Notes: generated by a model from the sequence alone, not told the origin. A stretch of DNA of 64,000 nt from Ceratothoa steindachneri (GCA_963969495.1 OZ018328.1:133451468-133515467); one strand, 5' to 3'. Shown: positions 44,500-57,829, counted from the first letter of the stretch. Program-made: numbers and translations.

Positions 44500-47400
44500 C
44501 CTTTGACCAGGGATCTATTCATTCCTACTCTCACATACTATTTTTACTATACTGTCTACTTTTGCTGGATATACCTTTCCACCAGGGAACAAAAACCTTT
44601 TCAAACTTATACTAAACTTACCTTTTACTATCTTTTTCAAAAACCTTTCACCACTATACTCTCTTAATTTTGCTCTACTAATCTATACTTCCTAACTTGT
44701 TATGTCCAATGTCCAAGGTACTCCAAACCATGTTAGTTGCTCATGGGGCAAACAATGTCGTGGCACTAAGCGTACCCATCGAGAACCCTCCTCTCAATTT
44801 GACTTCTCTCGCTACGTTTCGGCAGACATCCACTGACCTTCGAACGACTCCCGCCATTCTTTGGCTTTGAGATGCCATCAGTTCGTCTATTCTTCATTAA
44901 CATTTTATATATTATTTAACTCATACTAAGTTTATTTGTCCTATTGCATTGACACATCTAACAGCATACATTCGCTGTGAAATGTGCCGGAAATATAGTA
45001 GTCTAGAAATAAATAATGATATAGACAAGAAAGAGGGCGATTTCTTGGCTTTAGATAACCTAATGAAAGTTACCAAACTATGTGGACAGGCTAAACCTGT
45101 TACTTGGTATTCTTTTTGATATAAATTTAAGCCAAACTTGAATTACAATTTAAAAGAACGTAAAGATATATCGATCTGATCGTTATATCACGTTTCATAA
45201 TTCATTATAGAAGCCATCATATAATAAGTGGTTGCACCATATTTTAATTGCTGACTTTCGTTGTTTAGTCGTTGCATATCAAAGGACCCCATGAACTGTG
45301 TCCGCTTCTTTGCTTCAATGCGTTTATGTGTGGATTTATTCTTGCGTGTGTAAGTGTAAGTTTTTCCTAGAAATTCCGTCGAGATAAAATTAGTAATTTT
45401 GATTAATGATTTACTCAGAGGTGATATCACTAAATTTTTTCAAATTACATCCATTTTATTATTTGATTTAATTTAACCTTTGGTAAAGTTAATTTTCTGT
45501 TTTAGTGTAACCTCATCAACTTAGTATTGTTAGAACTAAAATCTTTCCTTAAGTGCAAGTACATAACATACTAATTTAAACATTCTTCCATGGAGGGATT
45601 AGGAAACCTTTTTTTGAGTTAAAGGCTTCACTTGAGTCTTGAGAATGGGCGGCAGGTCGCACCTCAGACCAAATTTTGAATTGAGGCAATAATATTGGGA
45701 GATTTACCAACAGTGACGCTAATATTATAATTATTATTGGATTGTGTTCTAAAAAAAATAATATTATCTAGATCTCCGTAGGTCGTAAGTTGCCCACATG
45801 TGGTCTAGGGTATGAAAATAGTGAGAGCAGCCAACATAAGAAAGATAACTGAATAGAAAAGACAATAAATTATTGCCTTTTCTAAAAGACAGAATAAGAT
45901 GGGATAGAGCAAAATTACGATTTCATTGATCTAAAAATATAGTACTATCGCTCTCCCTGCAACTAAGCCTATGGTCTGCATTGTAGTAGTGACATGAATG
46001 AAACGATAATTACACTCAGCGAATTGCCAACCCTAAATTGGGTCGGGACAGATGGAGAGAATCACTTGACAGTAAATTACCTCGAATGGCTAAAGTCCTG
46101 GGATCATCTCCCGAATTGCTATGGTAACGAGAAATAAGAGGCAGTGGAAGAAATCGAATGAGGTAGCTGGGATTTACCTTAATTGCAGTAGTTCTCTCGT
46201 TTTCTCCTTCACGCAGAGTTCGCAAAAGATATCAAGGGCAAACTGCAAATGGAAGAGAAAGAAATTAATAACACGAATGATATTATTGCAGAATTTACCA
46301 AATTTATGTTACCAACAGCTGCAAGAATTTGGAGATGTTCTCAACTTTTTAATGGTTCATTGTCTTACCAGGCGTCCACACACACAAACAAAAATGATAT
46401 TTATTGAAAAATGTATGACGAATTTTATGTAGAACGAAGCTAAAGTAACGGAAATGGAAACAATTAAATTGAGACCTTTTAAAATTTAGATTTTATATTA
46501 AATAAAATTTTAAACAGGATTCTAGGGCGATTATGCCTTTGGATATAAGAACCTAAAGCGAGAAATCAAAATGGTTTACTGAAGCTAACCCTACAAAAGT
46601 TTGAGTTTACTCTTTAAAATGGTTCTCAAGATATTTATAGAACCCATTTATATATCTGATACTAATAGCTATTACAATTAGATCTTTTCGTTATACCAGA
46701 GAGTATTTGGTCATTGTTTAAAATTACCATGTCTAACTTGATTGTCCACTTCGATTCCTTTTCCAAGAATTACAGCCACAAATTATGCAAAAAACGTTGC
46801 GGTTAACATTTTAACAATGCGGTCGCGGTCAACTCGTTGTAGCCAATTTCCAAAATTTGCTTTCCTCTGTTTTTGTCGAACCGTCGCACCAATGTTCACT
46901 CCAATTTCACTGAAAACTTCAGTTCTTGTAATTTGCAACTCTTCTCTCGCTGCCATCTTATTCCCTCTTTACCTTGCCCTCTTTGTTTCACCTGCGCAAT
47001 GGTCCATTCCTTTCTTCCCCTCATCTCGATGGGACGGAAGAGGGAAAGGGAAGGTCCGAAAGACTCTTCTCTCCCTTCTACTAAGCTTTTCATTTCGCCC
47101 TATGGTGGTGCCTTGGTTAATAAAGGCATGTAAATACTAGAAGAATATTGGGGATGACGTGAGGCTGCAAGTCGCCAGATTTGCGGAAAGACAAAGTGAC
47201 AAACGAGGAAGTGAGGTTTCGAAGGCGTTATTCTCAGTCAACTCATCGTAGCCAATTTTCAGGATTTATAAGTAAGTTTTTTCTTCTAAATATAGTAGGT
47301 TAAGTTAGATTAGGATAGTAGTGAGTTCTCTGTAGCCCACTGACTATAAAGAAGTTTCCTTGGTAACGTGTTCTTATACATTTAAATAGTGTTGGCCTCA

Positions 47401-48280
47401 TTGGGCATGAAATTAGCTGTATCTGGCTGGAGTTTCTTACTAATCGTTTCAAGGAAGAGCACAAGTGTTGTTCCATTGCGCTTAATGGGGCTCAGAGTAC
47501 TGAAAGAGACACGATGAACGCACCACCTCCAAAATTTCATGTCCCGTTTTGGTATATTTACAATCCTGTGAAACGCTCATGAGAGTGAAGTAAAATTCAT
47601 GAAAGTGTGGTAAACTAAGGAGATTAATCCGGTATCCATCTCTTAACTGATTCATTCCAAGAGCCATTTTTTTAATTAAAAAAGGGAAAACTAACGAGGA
47701 TATCGCCGTTAGAATGGTCTGAAAAATAAAAAATAGAAATAGTTGAGATGCTAGTGACCTAAAGGACACGCAACTCTCCAGATCCTATCCTTATCCCGCA
47801 ATAAAAGCAGCTATACTTGTGTGCTGCAAGACAATCTGACTTACCCAAAGTGGGTACAAGCGCTGAATGAAACTTGTGAATTTGAATAGAAAAAAATAGA
47901 ACTGCCATTAATAAACGGAACAAGTCAAAGTGAAAAGGTAGCCCTAATTTGGGTAGGCTTATATAAACAAACGCGCATTATTACATAATAGAAATTGATC
48001 TGAATAAATAGAATCGAGTTACAAATATTACTGCAGTAAATTCAGGCCACCACAAATGCTATAGCCTCTGCCACAGAAAATGTTTGAATCTCCCTCTTGT
48101 TCTTAGGAATCTCATCTCATTTCTGCCTTTTAAATTAAAAAACGTGGTCAGAATACAAGCTACCGTCTACTCTTAATCTTGATTCCATAGATTGTGAGGT
48201 ATTTTTGCTTTCACCAATCAACGCATGCGGTTTTACAGATTTGTGTATCAGTACATATATATTAAAATGTGACATTTCTG
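44500..48280. other. Intergenic DNA with no recognised gene
   Basis: Includes a 132-codon frame at 46742-47140 (+) without recognisable domains, and a direct repeat, GTCAACTCGTTGTAGCCAAT (about 46828) and GTCAACTCATCGTAGCCAAT (about 47238), that brackets it. Confidence 0.35.
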
Positions 48281-48282
48281 AC

Positions 48283-48480
48283 TTAAAAGGAGGGCAAATT
48301 GTTGTGACACGAATAGCTGGGGTCTTGGTAACAAAAAACGGCCGAGTTTAACGTTTCGAAAGGGACTGTGTCCAAAGTCAAGCTAGAATAATAAGGACAA
48401 GTAAAAACTAGCTCTGAGAAGCGTAACTCAGGAAGGAAGGCGGAAATTAGTGGAACAGATCGCAGAGAATTTAGACGCAT
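48283..48480 (-). other. Possible PLE-type 3' segment
   Basis: The minus strand reads SSLTLDTVPFETLNSAVFCY near a CGAAACGTTAAACTCGG stretch. I associate the phrase with the region around Penelope-type insertions, comparable to CGAAACGTCG near 4252. No endonuclease was seen. Low confidence. Confidence 0.3.
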
Positions 48481-48869
48481 TGGGTTATTAAATCACGTAA
48501 ACAAAGGTACCTAAGTGAATCCAGAGATAAACCACATCTTGCCATCATCTCTGAAAAGGCTGAAACAGGATCTGCTTCAGGATTGGATTAAATTCCCATA
48601 ATCATTACCTCAAACTTGTATAACTTAATTCTTCGAGATATTAAAGCAGGTATTTATGCCAAATGAGGAGCAACCTGATATTAAATAATAAAATTTCTAT
48701 TTAACATTGTATTTACATTATTTTGTCCAACCTCTGTATAGCCTATTTACAATACAAATAACTCTCCATCTTATTAGTATCAAACTAGCAAAAAAACAAA
48801 ATAGCCAAAATGAAAAGAAAGGAGACGCCTCTCACGTTGACAATGAACTCAGAATAGATGAAGAGAATT

Positions 48870-49110
48870 CGTACTCCTTTAATGAGGAAAGGCGATAATC
48901 ATCCTATCGTGAATAAGGAAGCGTTTTTTATCCTTTACTAAGTAAGAATGCGATGATTCTCTTTTAGTGAAGCAGCAAGCGATGGTCCCCCTCGATTGAA
49001 GAAGAAATCTATAACACCCATTTAGTGAGGAAGCAAGCGATGATCTTTCTGTACTGAGGAAGGAAGCGTGTATCATCCACTAGTGAATAAGAAAGGGATG
49101 ATCATCCTGT
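48870..49110. repeat. ~35-bp minisatellite, block 1
   Basis: Units of the type TTAGTGAAGAAGGAAGCGAT followed by GATCATCCT, about seven copies, diverged. The same unit recurs at 49810-49965. Confidence 0.75.
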
Positions 49111-49119
49111 AAAACTAGT

Positions 49120-49566
49120 ATGGGTCACTGGGGCTGGTAGACTCTATTATTAAGGCCCGTTATGTTGATGATTCATTGTTTAAAGTGTTGCGGGCTCAAC
49201 AATGGTTGGCGAAATGGATATTCTTGAGCGCAACTGACGGGATTCCTACTTCCCGCACAACAAACTCGAGCAAAAGAGAAGGGTCTTAATCGGGAGAGGG
49301 GGATTGCTGATCCAGCTGAGTGATACTAGGAGGGGGTAGGTTGGTGCGACTCGCCCAAGGACTGTTTTCAAAGCAAATTTATTAAAATAAAAAACGAGTT
49401 GCGAGGGAGGCTTCTGTTTTGTATCGTATGCATTGATTTTATCCTAAGTGGCTCTGACGTTGCCAAGGGCAGATAATCTCTTCTTTGTTGCTTTGGGTCT
49501 CTGTCCGAATATGTATACATGTATGCTAAAACAGATGTAGATATTGGTATATGCGTCCATTACGAC

Positions 49567-49570
<4 letters not shown>
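49120..49570. other. Unassigned DNA between minisatellite blocks
   Basis: Nothing recognised. Confidence 0.3.

Positions 49571-49572
<2 letters not shown>

Positions 49573-49632
<60 letters not shown>
49573..49632. repeat. (TA)n microsatellite
   Basis: Thirty TA units; lies between the two blocks of the same minisatellite. Confidence 0.95.
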
Positions 49633-49635
<3 letters not shown>

Positions 49636-49809
49636 CTACACGAATACATGCTCATGCGTATTGTAATGACTAGAGTGAGTTCATGTCATTAATTTTAAAA
49701 TGTTCTGCATTGTTTCATTATTAATTTATGATTTTTAATTTGTCACTTTCACTAATCACTAAGAAATCACCGTTTTATATAATTTATAGTGTTTAACTAA
49801 TAATGCTTC

Positions 49810-49965
49810 TTATGTAAATGGAGGACACTTACAATCCTTTACTGTGAAGGAAGTGATGATTCTCTTTTAGAGAGGAAGGAAGCGATGATCACCCTGAGTG
49901 ATGAAAGAAGAGATAATCCTCCTCTAGTGAAGAAGGAGGCGATGGTCCTCCTTTAGTGAAGAAGG
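49810..49965. repeat. ~35-bp minisatellite, block 2
   Basis: About four units matching block 1 (AGTGAAGAAGGAGGCGATGG, TCCTCCTTT). Confidence 0.75.
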
Positions 49966-50329
49966 TAGAACGGACGCCACCAGCGTCGTGAGAAGGAAAT
50001 AAAGCGAGCGCCCTAGCACCACACGCGGCAAAGAAACAGAGATCAAAGGCTCGTTGGAATCCTCAGTCCTACTATATAAAAATCACATGCGAGCGTCATC
50101 TCACACAGACAAACACAAAACCGATGTCTCTTCCTCGCCCCCCTCTTGGCACACATGGCACATTACTCTTCCGCCACAGGAACCTGCCCAAGCAAACTCC
50201 ATATCCACACTAGTCTGATGCGGAGTGGTTTTCTCTCCCGTTGGAATACAGTACTACCCCTCTGTCTGCACTCCCCTCCCACTCTCAAATGAGGACCTGG
50301 CCTACGGTGACATCTGTTTTTTAGGTATT

Positions 50330-50470
50330 GTCATCCTGATCTTTATGTTAAATTTCATTATCCGGTGGGGAAAAATCGCCCATGACTGAAAAGGGATTGT
50401 CATCAGTTGTCAATTTGATCTTTATGTTAATTTCATTATCCAGTCGGAGGACCTCGTGCAAGATTGTAAA
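50330..50470 (+). mobile_element. SINE family 1 tails, two in tandem
   Basis: TTGTCATCCTGATCTTTATG plus AATTTCATTATCCGG, then a second close copy (TTTGATCTTTATGTTAATTT, CATTATCCAGTCGGAGGACC). Both match the 3' tail of the SINE copies at 20875 and 26108. The head of an older copy may lie in 50040-50330. A similar tail fragment occurs at 53405-53450. Confidence 0.5.
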
Positions 50471-50653
50471 GCGAGAAGGGTCAAAAGAGAGAGGGGTCTG
50501 ATATGGTTACTTATGGCATATGGAGTTTTGAGGCTTTGAGAGCAAAGATAAAACAAAGAAAGGAAGATTTTTTTAAGTGAAAATAATTTTTTTAAGTGAT
50601 TTTTTGAAATTTTTGGCCTGTTGCAGAAATGTTGAATGGATGCAAACAAAAGG

Positions 50654-50820
50654 GTTAGAGAAAACTGTGTATGAATGATGTGTATAATAGAAGAAGGGAG
50701 TAGAAAAGGAGAATTAACTCTAAGAGAATGCGTGTGACAAATATAGAATATAGAGAAAGAATAATGAAAAATGAGTGAAGAAAGGCAAGAATTAGTGACG
50801 TGAATAATATAGAATTTTCA
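50654..50820. repeat. Dispersed ~140-bp repeat, single copy
   Basis: Aligns with the tandem pair at 53820-54125: GTTAGAGAAAAC, GGAGAATTAACTCTAAGAGA, ATATAGAATATAGAGAAAGA. Confidence 0.6.
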
Positions 50821-50943
50821 CCCTAAGGCCACATTATAAATCCCCGTCAACAAATTCGAATAGATAAAACAACTCCAAGGTAAAAAAAAAAAATGACTCC
50901 ACAGTTGGAAACATCCAGGTGGGTTCGCATTATTGTGCCTATT

Positions 50944-50977
50944 GTTATATATGGGCCCGTGAGGGCCCATATATAAC
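50944..50977. repeat. Perfect 15-bp hairpin with 4-nt loop
   Basis: GTTATATATGGGCCC, loop GTGA, GGGCCCATATATAAC, followed by a short T run. See findings. Confidence 0.95.
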
Positions 50978-51349
50978 GGGCTTTTTGACATACATTTTTG
51001 CCATAATGAAAACTTTATATGAGAAGGTGAACATACGAGTGAGTACCTAGTTATGATGAAAAAATAGGAAAGAAGTAATGATAATTATGTATAACTAACG
51101 AAATGTGCATAAATGAAAATTGAAAAGGGTCGATCACATAGATTAAACATTAATGACCATTGTAAACTCGGGACAAGTGAGAACAACTGTTTAGTAAATT
51201 CATTGGTTTTTATTATCCTTTTAACCTTTCCACCACAGCATTTGACTAAGGCGGCTCAGAGAAAAAGCTACTTCTTTGTGAATGGCATCAAACCTTAAAT
51301 TAAGGTTCACTCTTATATAGGATTGTATACAAAGATCCTTCCAGTAATT

Positions 51350-51840
51350 TAATGGGGATCTCATCAACTATACTACCTACATCATAACGCAAAGTCACAC
51401 TTAGCTGCTAAAAGTGTTCAGAAACTGCGAGATATCGGTTTTATATTATTAGGATAACCTCCGTATTCGTTAGACCCATCACCGTCTGATTTTTGCCTTT
51501 GTCTCTTAGTAGCAAGTTATCGTCTGATGAAGAAATTCATGCTGTTCTAGATGGCTGGATTAACGCTAAACCACAGAGATTCTTTGAAGATGGATTCAGG
51601 AAATAGCTAGGAAGATGGCAAAAATGTATTTATTGCAAATAAAGGCGGTTACTTTGAACATCTTTTTATCACTGAAGATTGTTTATTTTATTAATAACTG
51701 TTATTTATCGGACAAAACCTTGCATCCAATCCTGTATTTGAATTTATCTTTGAGCTTTGCCAACAATACTGGCATGAGAAAATTCACCACCTGCCGAGAG
51801 ATGAAAAATATATCCTACTTTTTTTTAGATTTAACTTAAC
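51350..51840 (+). pseudogene. mariner transposase relic (M4), C-terminal half
   Basis: Plus strand: LYYLHHNAKSHLAAKSVQKL (relatives HDNARPH.A, so the second catalytic Asp is His), RDIGF, PPYSLDPSPSDFCLCLL (third catalytic Asp kept in SDF), then in another frame SSDEEIHAVLDGWINAKPQR, FFEDGFRK, and LGRWQKCI. Order and spacing match a mariner D34D enzyme. A stop and a frameshift break it, and no terminal repeats were found. Confidence 0.8.
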
Positions 51841-51849
51841 AGCAATAAA

Positions 51850-53210
51850 TTCATAATAAGCTTCCGGGTTAGAACTATAGTTGATAGTTTGAGTTCCAAA
51901 TTTTTCTAATGAATATATGTAACATATGTGACTGGAATTATTTTTCGCAATATATATTCATTCGGCCATTCTGAAAGTTCATAAAGTCAAAGATTATGAC
52001 ATTAGTAAATAACCCGTAGTCCCACTCCAGCGTCGTCGGATCATCGACGGATTCTAAAAGTTGCCCCGTTAATTTCCATTTTCGCCACAGTGTCATCGAA
52101 CGAACATGTTTATAAGAAATCTGCCTCTCAGGGGACCACCTCACTAAACGTTTACAAAATAAGATCTTTTCTCATATTCGGCTTTAGGTTGGAGCGTAGT
52201 TCTAACACCCAATAATTAGACTAGAGATAGCTATCTATTCGTACACATATATGTCTTTCGCAAGAAGAGATTGACAGATAAATCTCCCTTCGGAAAGCTC
52301 AAGAAAGGTGAGATAAGAAATTCTAATAAAGCATTTTTGAATCGGATCATACGCAGGTCATGAGTACAAAACTCACCAGGCAAGTTATTGAAGGCCAAGA
52401 TGAACAGGTTGTACTTTACACAGTATTATGGAGATGAGTGATGTTTGGGCAGCTTGGTAGCGAGTGTATTTATCGCTTCAAAAACCGTAGCGTAAGAAGA
52501 AAGTAATTGACAAAGCGGAAGAAAGTATTCTACTGCGATAAATGAAAGGTTGACTCCTTGCGAATATAGTACAAAAGAATTAAAAAAGGTAACGGATTTT
52601 TGTATTACTTAGGAAAAGATCAAAATTTTATCAGATATCACATGATATATACGCGGTTATTATCATTACGTTGTGTCATCTTTCATTTCTTCCTAGAATT
52701 AAGGACTTTTTTGAAGATAAACAAACCAAATCTCGTATAGTTACTTAGGGTTACAAAACACTAAGCTAACAAAAAGAGTGTCTCTCGTATTTTAGTCTGT
52801 TATGAAATTACATCTGCTTGACTTTACCATAAAATATACCTCCCCCTAATGTCTTATAAGATATATGCAGCTTCCATTATATGAATATATTATTTGGTAA
52901 CTGAGGACCACTATAGGCTAAAGGGCAAAGTGAAAGTACATGATTGAATATGCAGATTGGTAAGAGGAGGGGATTTTTTTTTTACTCTCCGAATCATTAG
53001 GTCTACATCTTAGTTTGAGAGTCAGAGAGCATGAAGAAGATCGGTAAAGGTCAACTAGATCAGAGTTGCTTTCAGCAGGACATCACACAACACCAAAGGT
53101 CACAAATACTTGCTCTCAAAGAGGTCAGGCTGGAAAACAGTTACATTGTGCGGATGTTGACATTTTTGCCAAACTGAATTGAAAGGAATGGAACTAATAC
53201 GGCTACTCAC
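51850..53210. other. AT-rich intergenic DNA
   Basis: Nothing supported. Confidence 0.35.
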
Positions 53211-53326
<116 letters not shown>

Positions 53327-53819
53327 GAGAAGTTAAAAATAAGTGAATAGCTGATTGAAGTTAAACCAGAATGACTTTTAAAATGGCTTGCTAGAGATTG
53401 ACATGCTGATATGTGAATTTCATTATCTTGTCGGCGACCTCGTCCACGATTAAAAAGGGACAGGTGACGTAATTAACTAGATTATAATCAAAGAGGAAAT
53501 TTTCCTTTTGGAAAGTTAGAATGATACTAAAGGGGGACATTTGAACAAACAGTGGTAAAAAGAAAAAATAGAATAGTGATAAAGGCAAAAAATGAAGGAG
53601 ATTACAAAAGGAGATCTATTCAACCCTAATTATCTGGTCTTGGATTGTCTGTTATAAACCTTAAGGAAAAAGTTCGCTTCATGAATAAAAACACTCAATT
53701 GTACGAACTCGTTTGAGGTTGTGTCTTGGCTGAAAGGTAACGGTGTGTTTCACATTGAACGAAGTCAAGCCAAATCGGGTGTTATTAGTTCCCGGATATT
53801 GAAAGAACGATACAGAAAA

Positions 53820-54125
53820 GTTAGTGAAAATAGTGTGTGTGAGAGCAGAGTGGAACGGAAGAATTGACACTCTAATAGAATACGGGTGAGGAATATAGAA
53901 TATACATAAAGGAATAATGAAGAAGAAAAGCAACAACCAAGAAGTAAATACATCTAAAGAATAGGGAATACAGTAAATGCTGAAGGGTTAGTGTAAACGT
54001 TGTATGTGTGAGAGCAGAAGAGAGTGGAACGTGAGAATTGACCCTGGGATTGAATGCGGATGAGGAATATAAAATATACAGAAAGAAGAAAGGTAAAAAA
54101 CATCAGTGAAGTGAATTCATCTAAT
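53820..54125. repeat. Tandem pair of a ~140-bp unit (period 167 bp)
   Basis: GTTAGTGAAAATAGTGTGTG at 53820 and GTTAGTGTAAACGTTG at 53987 open two diverged copies. A third is at 50654. The 85-codon and 87-codon minus frames here are incidental. Confidence 0.7.
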
Positions 54126-54129
54126 CCAA

Positions 54130-55280
54130 ACGCTAAGGTCAAAAGACGCAGAGCCAAACGCCAGACACCAGGTACAGTAACTACCAGCGGCTCGTATCCC
54201 ACAATAGTAGTATGCACGACCTCTGTGATTTACGTCACAACCACCTCTATCTTAATCGTATCAAGGACACGTACCCAGTGATGCACACATGCACTCATGC
54301 CTGATTGTGGTAATTGTTGTTAAATGCATTTCAAAACAACATAAATTGTCCCCTTCCGTGGATGGGTTTGTCTTTTCAACTCCATAAACGAATTTGGTAG
54401 AAGTTTAGGTTTACCTTAACTTTTTCCTTCCGGAAACTACAATTAAACGTATTGCTTCACATTATTTTAGAATTTACATATATCGTTTCTATTTTTAATC
54501 AATATAATATAATTTGTTAGGTAGGTCAAGTTAGGTTATGTCATGCTTCCCATCTGATATTATTTATCATATTGGTTCCCACTAGACTTGTGAACCTATA
54601 AGTTAAGGTGAGCCAAAGTTTCCTTTATTATTACTTATTACTGAAATCTTTTCAGAATCAGAAATTCCTATTACGGAATTCCAAACCAAGTTCACTCGTT
54701 CCTTTAATAGTAAGAAAAGAAGCATCCGTGAGATCGTTATAAGGTAACAACTAAATATTACTATCAATCGAAATACTTTCATTGAATTTTAACCTAATAT
54801 TTTCGTCTCGAATTCTCCTCAACTCTCTTTGTAGTAAGTTAAAACTGGATTTTTAAATATATTTATAGAAAAACAGGTTCATTACTTATGTAGTTATTCC
54901 CATTTTGAAAGACTGTGTTCGTTGGTTTTATCACAGAAGGAAGTTTTTATCCCCGAAACTCAAGGGATTGCTTTGGAAATCCTTTCCGATAATTCAAATC
55001 AGATTTATCCCAGGAAAATAAATTTTCGTAGTGTGTGTTTGAAATTTCATTTAATTAAACTTGAAAGGCTACAGATTTACGCCTCTTAAGTGATTGCCAC
55101 GAATGTATTTACATTTTCTTGCGGCATTTTCATCCTCATCCTCTTATCACTTTTCACCCCACAGTTTCCAAAGTGGGATTTATCTCGGAGTTTTAGAGAT
55201 TTTCGGTCCTTTTTAAATGTTTTGAATGAAAAATGCGCTTCAGGAAAACAGAATCCAGGATTATCAGTTGGAAATGTTGT
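54130..55280. other. Intergenic DNA
   Basis: Nothing supported. Confidence 0.35.
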
Positions 55281-55289
55281 TGTTTATAG

Positions 55290-55680
55290 CTCAGCACACT
55301 CGGCACACTCCGACCGCTTGGAAGATTAAGGGAGGAAGTTTTGATCCTACAGCCTGTGTTGTAGGCCAAGACAACGTTACCAGAATTAAGTGGGGCCTCA
55401 CATTCTGTTACACTATCCTGAGGGATTCCGGGAGAGTAGGCTCATGCCTACTGTGGGAACTTTATAGCCCCCTCCCCCTCTGTGCTAGCAGTCCATGCAA
55501 CAGCTTGGAAGTAGGAGTTCTATTGCAACTTAACCTAACGTGGAATATCCAAGTGGAGTGGTCTCTCTCCAGGATTGCACCCAGGTGTGGGGGTAATGTC
55601 ATTTGCACTTGGAAATGACTGACCAATCTGAAACTATTTTCTCTTTTCCTACAGGGTGGTTGCAAGCATATTGTAAGAAT
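55290..55680 (+). mobile_element. VNTR-bearing dispersed repeat, copy B
   Basis: Contains AAGTTTTGATCCTACAGCCT, TCCAAGTGGAGTGGTCTC, CCAGGATTGCACCCAGGTGT and CACTTGGAAATGACTG, in the same order as copy A. The array is reduced to about two units. The 130-codon frame over it is incidental. Confidence 0.6.
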
Positions 55681-55689
55681 TTGGTTGGA

Positions 55690-56880
55690 ACAATCAACGA
55701 AAGTCTTTGGTGTTCAGTTTTAATCCTTTAAACCTATTGAGGATGGTTAAATATTCTCCTAGCAGGCTCGACGAGGCCAACCCGACCACTGGGCATCGCA
55801 TTGCATTGATTAGTGCATTAGAAAGGAAGGTTCAACATCGGAAGGGGGTTCAAGTTCGGATCTCGTGTAATTCTTCTTGAAGTTTTATAATATCCTTTTC
55901 TGCTTTCGGTATATTTAAATTTAATGAAAATCATTATTGGATTACTTAATCATCTTTTACCTGTCTGCTTTTTCCATTGGTTACATCAGTTCCCTTTCCT
56001 CAATAAAATCTTTGTTAATAAGATGACTGGTCTCAAAGAACCAGATAATACTCAATCAGTTATATCGAATGGAAGAGAACTGTCTAGATTTCTCCTTAAT
56101 TCAGAATGAGCAGATAAAGGGTGTAATTTAAGGGTGGAAAAAGAATTGGAGAAAACAGCAGCAAAAGGTTCTTTTAGGTACCTAGAAACCTAGAGAACCT
56201 CAACTGAAGCACAACAATTAGTATAAAATGGCGAAGAGTAAAGACACGAAGGAATATAGAGATGATAAAGTAAGAGTAAAAAAGAACGCAAGATGGTGTA
56301 TCTTGATCGGCTTAGAGAAATGGCGCTGTCAGGAAGAACAAAAAGCCTTCGGGAATTGGATAATCTATAATCAGATGCCAAATTTATCTTCATTTTCTAA
56401 GGGAAATTATTCAAATTAGATTTAGAAAGAAAAGGAAACTTATGTAAACAACGAGAGTAATTTTGTCAACGCAGAAGGAAAGACATTGAGATATAAAGAA
56501 ACCTCGAATAAACACAAAGAAAGATAATTCTGTAAAAGGTTAGGGATGGCAAAGATTGAAATGGTAAACCAATGCACCATATCTAGGAAGGCAAAGAAAA
56601 TGGGTAGTCGAAAGTTCTTCCCTTTTAAGGGAAACTAAATAAATAGGTGAAGTCGAATAAAGAACCCAGGATATATAACTAATTTTAATGATCCCAGGAA
56701 GAGCCATATGAAAACTCGCCAAATTCTCAGAAAAAATTAAATCCGTTTAGAAGCTAATCGGGAAATAAAGGGAAAGACGAAAGCTTTGATAACAGTTTCC
56801 CAATTTTCTTATTCAGAGATTCGGAAATGAAAAAAAAATAGGAACCAAAAGGTGTATCTAGCAATAATCAGCTCATAATC
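55690..56880. other. Intergenic DNA
   Basis: Nothing supported; a B-box-like GGTTCAAGTTC at about 55846 is not accompanied by a convincing A box. Confidence 0.35.
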
Positions 56881-56929
56881 AATTTAGAACGGCGTAGTAG
56901 CACATACACCCGATATCTTCGATTTTGGC

Positions 56930-57240
56930 GTTACATTTTTGACGATTGATATTGCATTCGGATGCGGAGATAAAGATAACCTTCGAACAAAGATACTCGT
57001 ATCCTTGGATTGCTGAGACAAAACTAACCTTCGGATAAAGATAACCTTCGGATGCAGGGATGAAGATAACTTTCAGGTGCGAAAACAAATATATCAATTT
57101 GACAAAGATATCCGGATGCGGAGAGAAAGATAAAATATCAGACAAATATAACATTCGGATGGGGCTAAATGATAATGTTCAGAATAATATATCATTCGGA
57201 TGCGGAGACAAAGATAACCTTCGGTCAAGATAACCCTCGG
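56930..57240. repeat. Irregular minisatellite
   Basis: Diverged units built on TTCGGATGCGGAGA and AAAGATAACC recur about eight times. It directly adjoins VNTR element copy C. Confidence 0.75.
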
Positions 57241-57289
57241 GACTGCCACCAGGCACGGCTGTATTTTTTAAACTCTTGCGCTCCTTTTC

Positions 57290-57820
57290 AGGGCCGGAAA
57301 ATATAGAGTTGTAGAGTGGTAACCTTATTTCCAAGTGGATATAACACAACCATCCGACTTGGATGCAATCTTGGTGTGGGACCACCACGCTTGGATGCAA
57401 TCCTGTTGTGGGGCCACCCCACTTGGATGCAATCCCGGTGCGAGACCACCACGCTTGGATCCAATCCTGGTGTGGCACCACCACGCTTGGATGCAATCCT
57501 GGTGTGGGACCACCCCACTTGGATGCAATCCTGGTGTGAGACCATCCCACTTAGATGCAATCTTGATGTGGTTAAGCTACAATGGAACTCCCACTTCTTA
57601 GTTGTTAGATCAACCACTAGCACAAGAAGGTGCTTTGAAATTCACATAGCATGCATACGCCCATTTTCAATATAACTTGGTCCCTCAGGAAAGCCTACCA
57701 GAAGGAACGCGCCTCACCTAATTGTGGTAACGTTGGCGGGGGCCTAAAGCACACAGGCTGTAGAATCAAACCTTTCTCCCTGTATCTCCCAAGGGGCTAG
57801 AGAGAGCAGAGATGCGACCT
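57290..57820 (-). mobile_element. VNTR-bearing dispersed repeat, copy C (expanded array)
   Basis: Inverted relative to copies A and B. It contains seven 32-bp units (GGATGCAATCCTGGTGTGGG plus ACCACCACGCTT), anchored at 57361, 57393, 57425, 57457, 57489, 57521 and 57553, followed by the block containing AGGCTGTAGAATCAAACCTT (inverse of AAGTTTTGATCCTACA). The several long frames over it (up to 123 codons) come from the repeat. Confidence 0.75.
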
Positions 57821-57829
57821 GCTCCTGTG

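Noticed and set aside
46742..47140. 132-codon frame bracketed by a 20-bp direct repeat
   Set aside because: No recognisable protein features on either strand; the direct repeat alone does not define an element.
50944..50990. Hairpin plus T run as an intrinsic terminator
   Set aside because: The window is clearly eukaryotic; a bacterial-type terminator call has no context here.
51938..52144. 68-codon minus frame containing EWDYGLFTN, similar at a glance to the mariner SDYGLF motif
   Set aside because: No neighbouring mariner blocks in the correct order on that strand; resemblance limited to a few residues.
57179..57675. Five frames of 67-123 codons on both strands
   Set aside because: Products of the 32-bp tandem array in VNTR element copy C.
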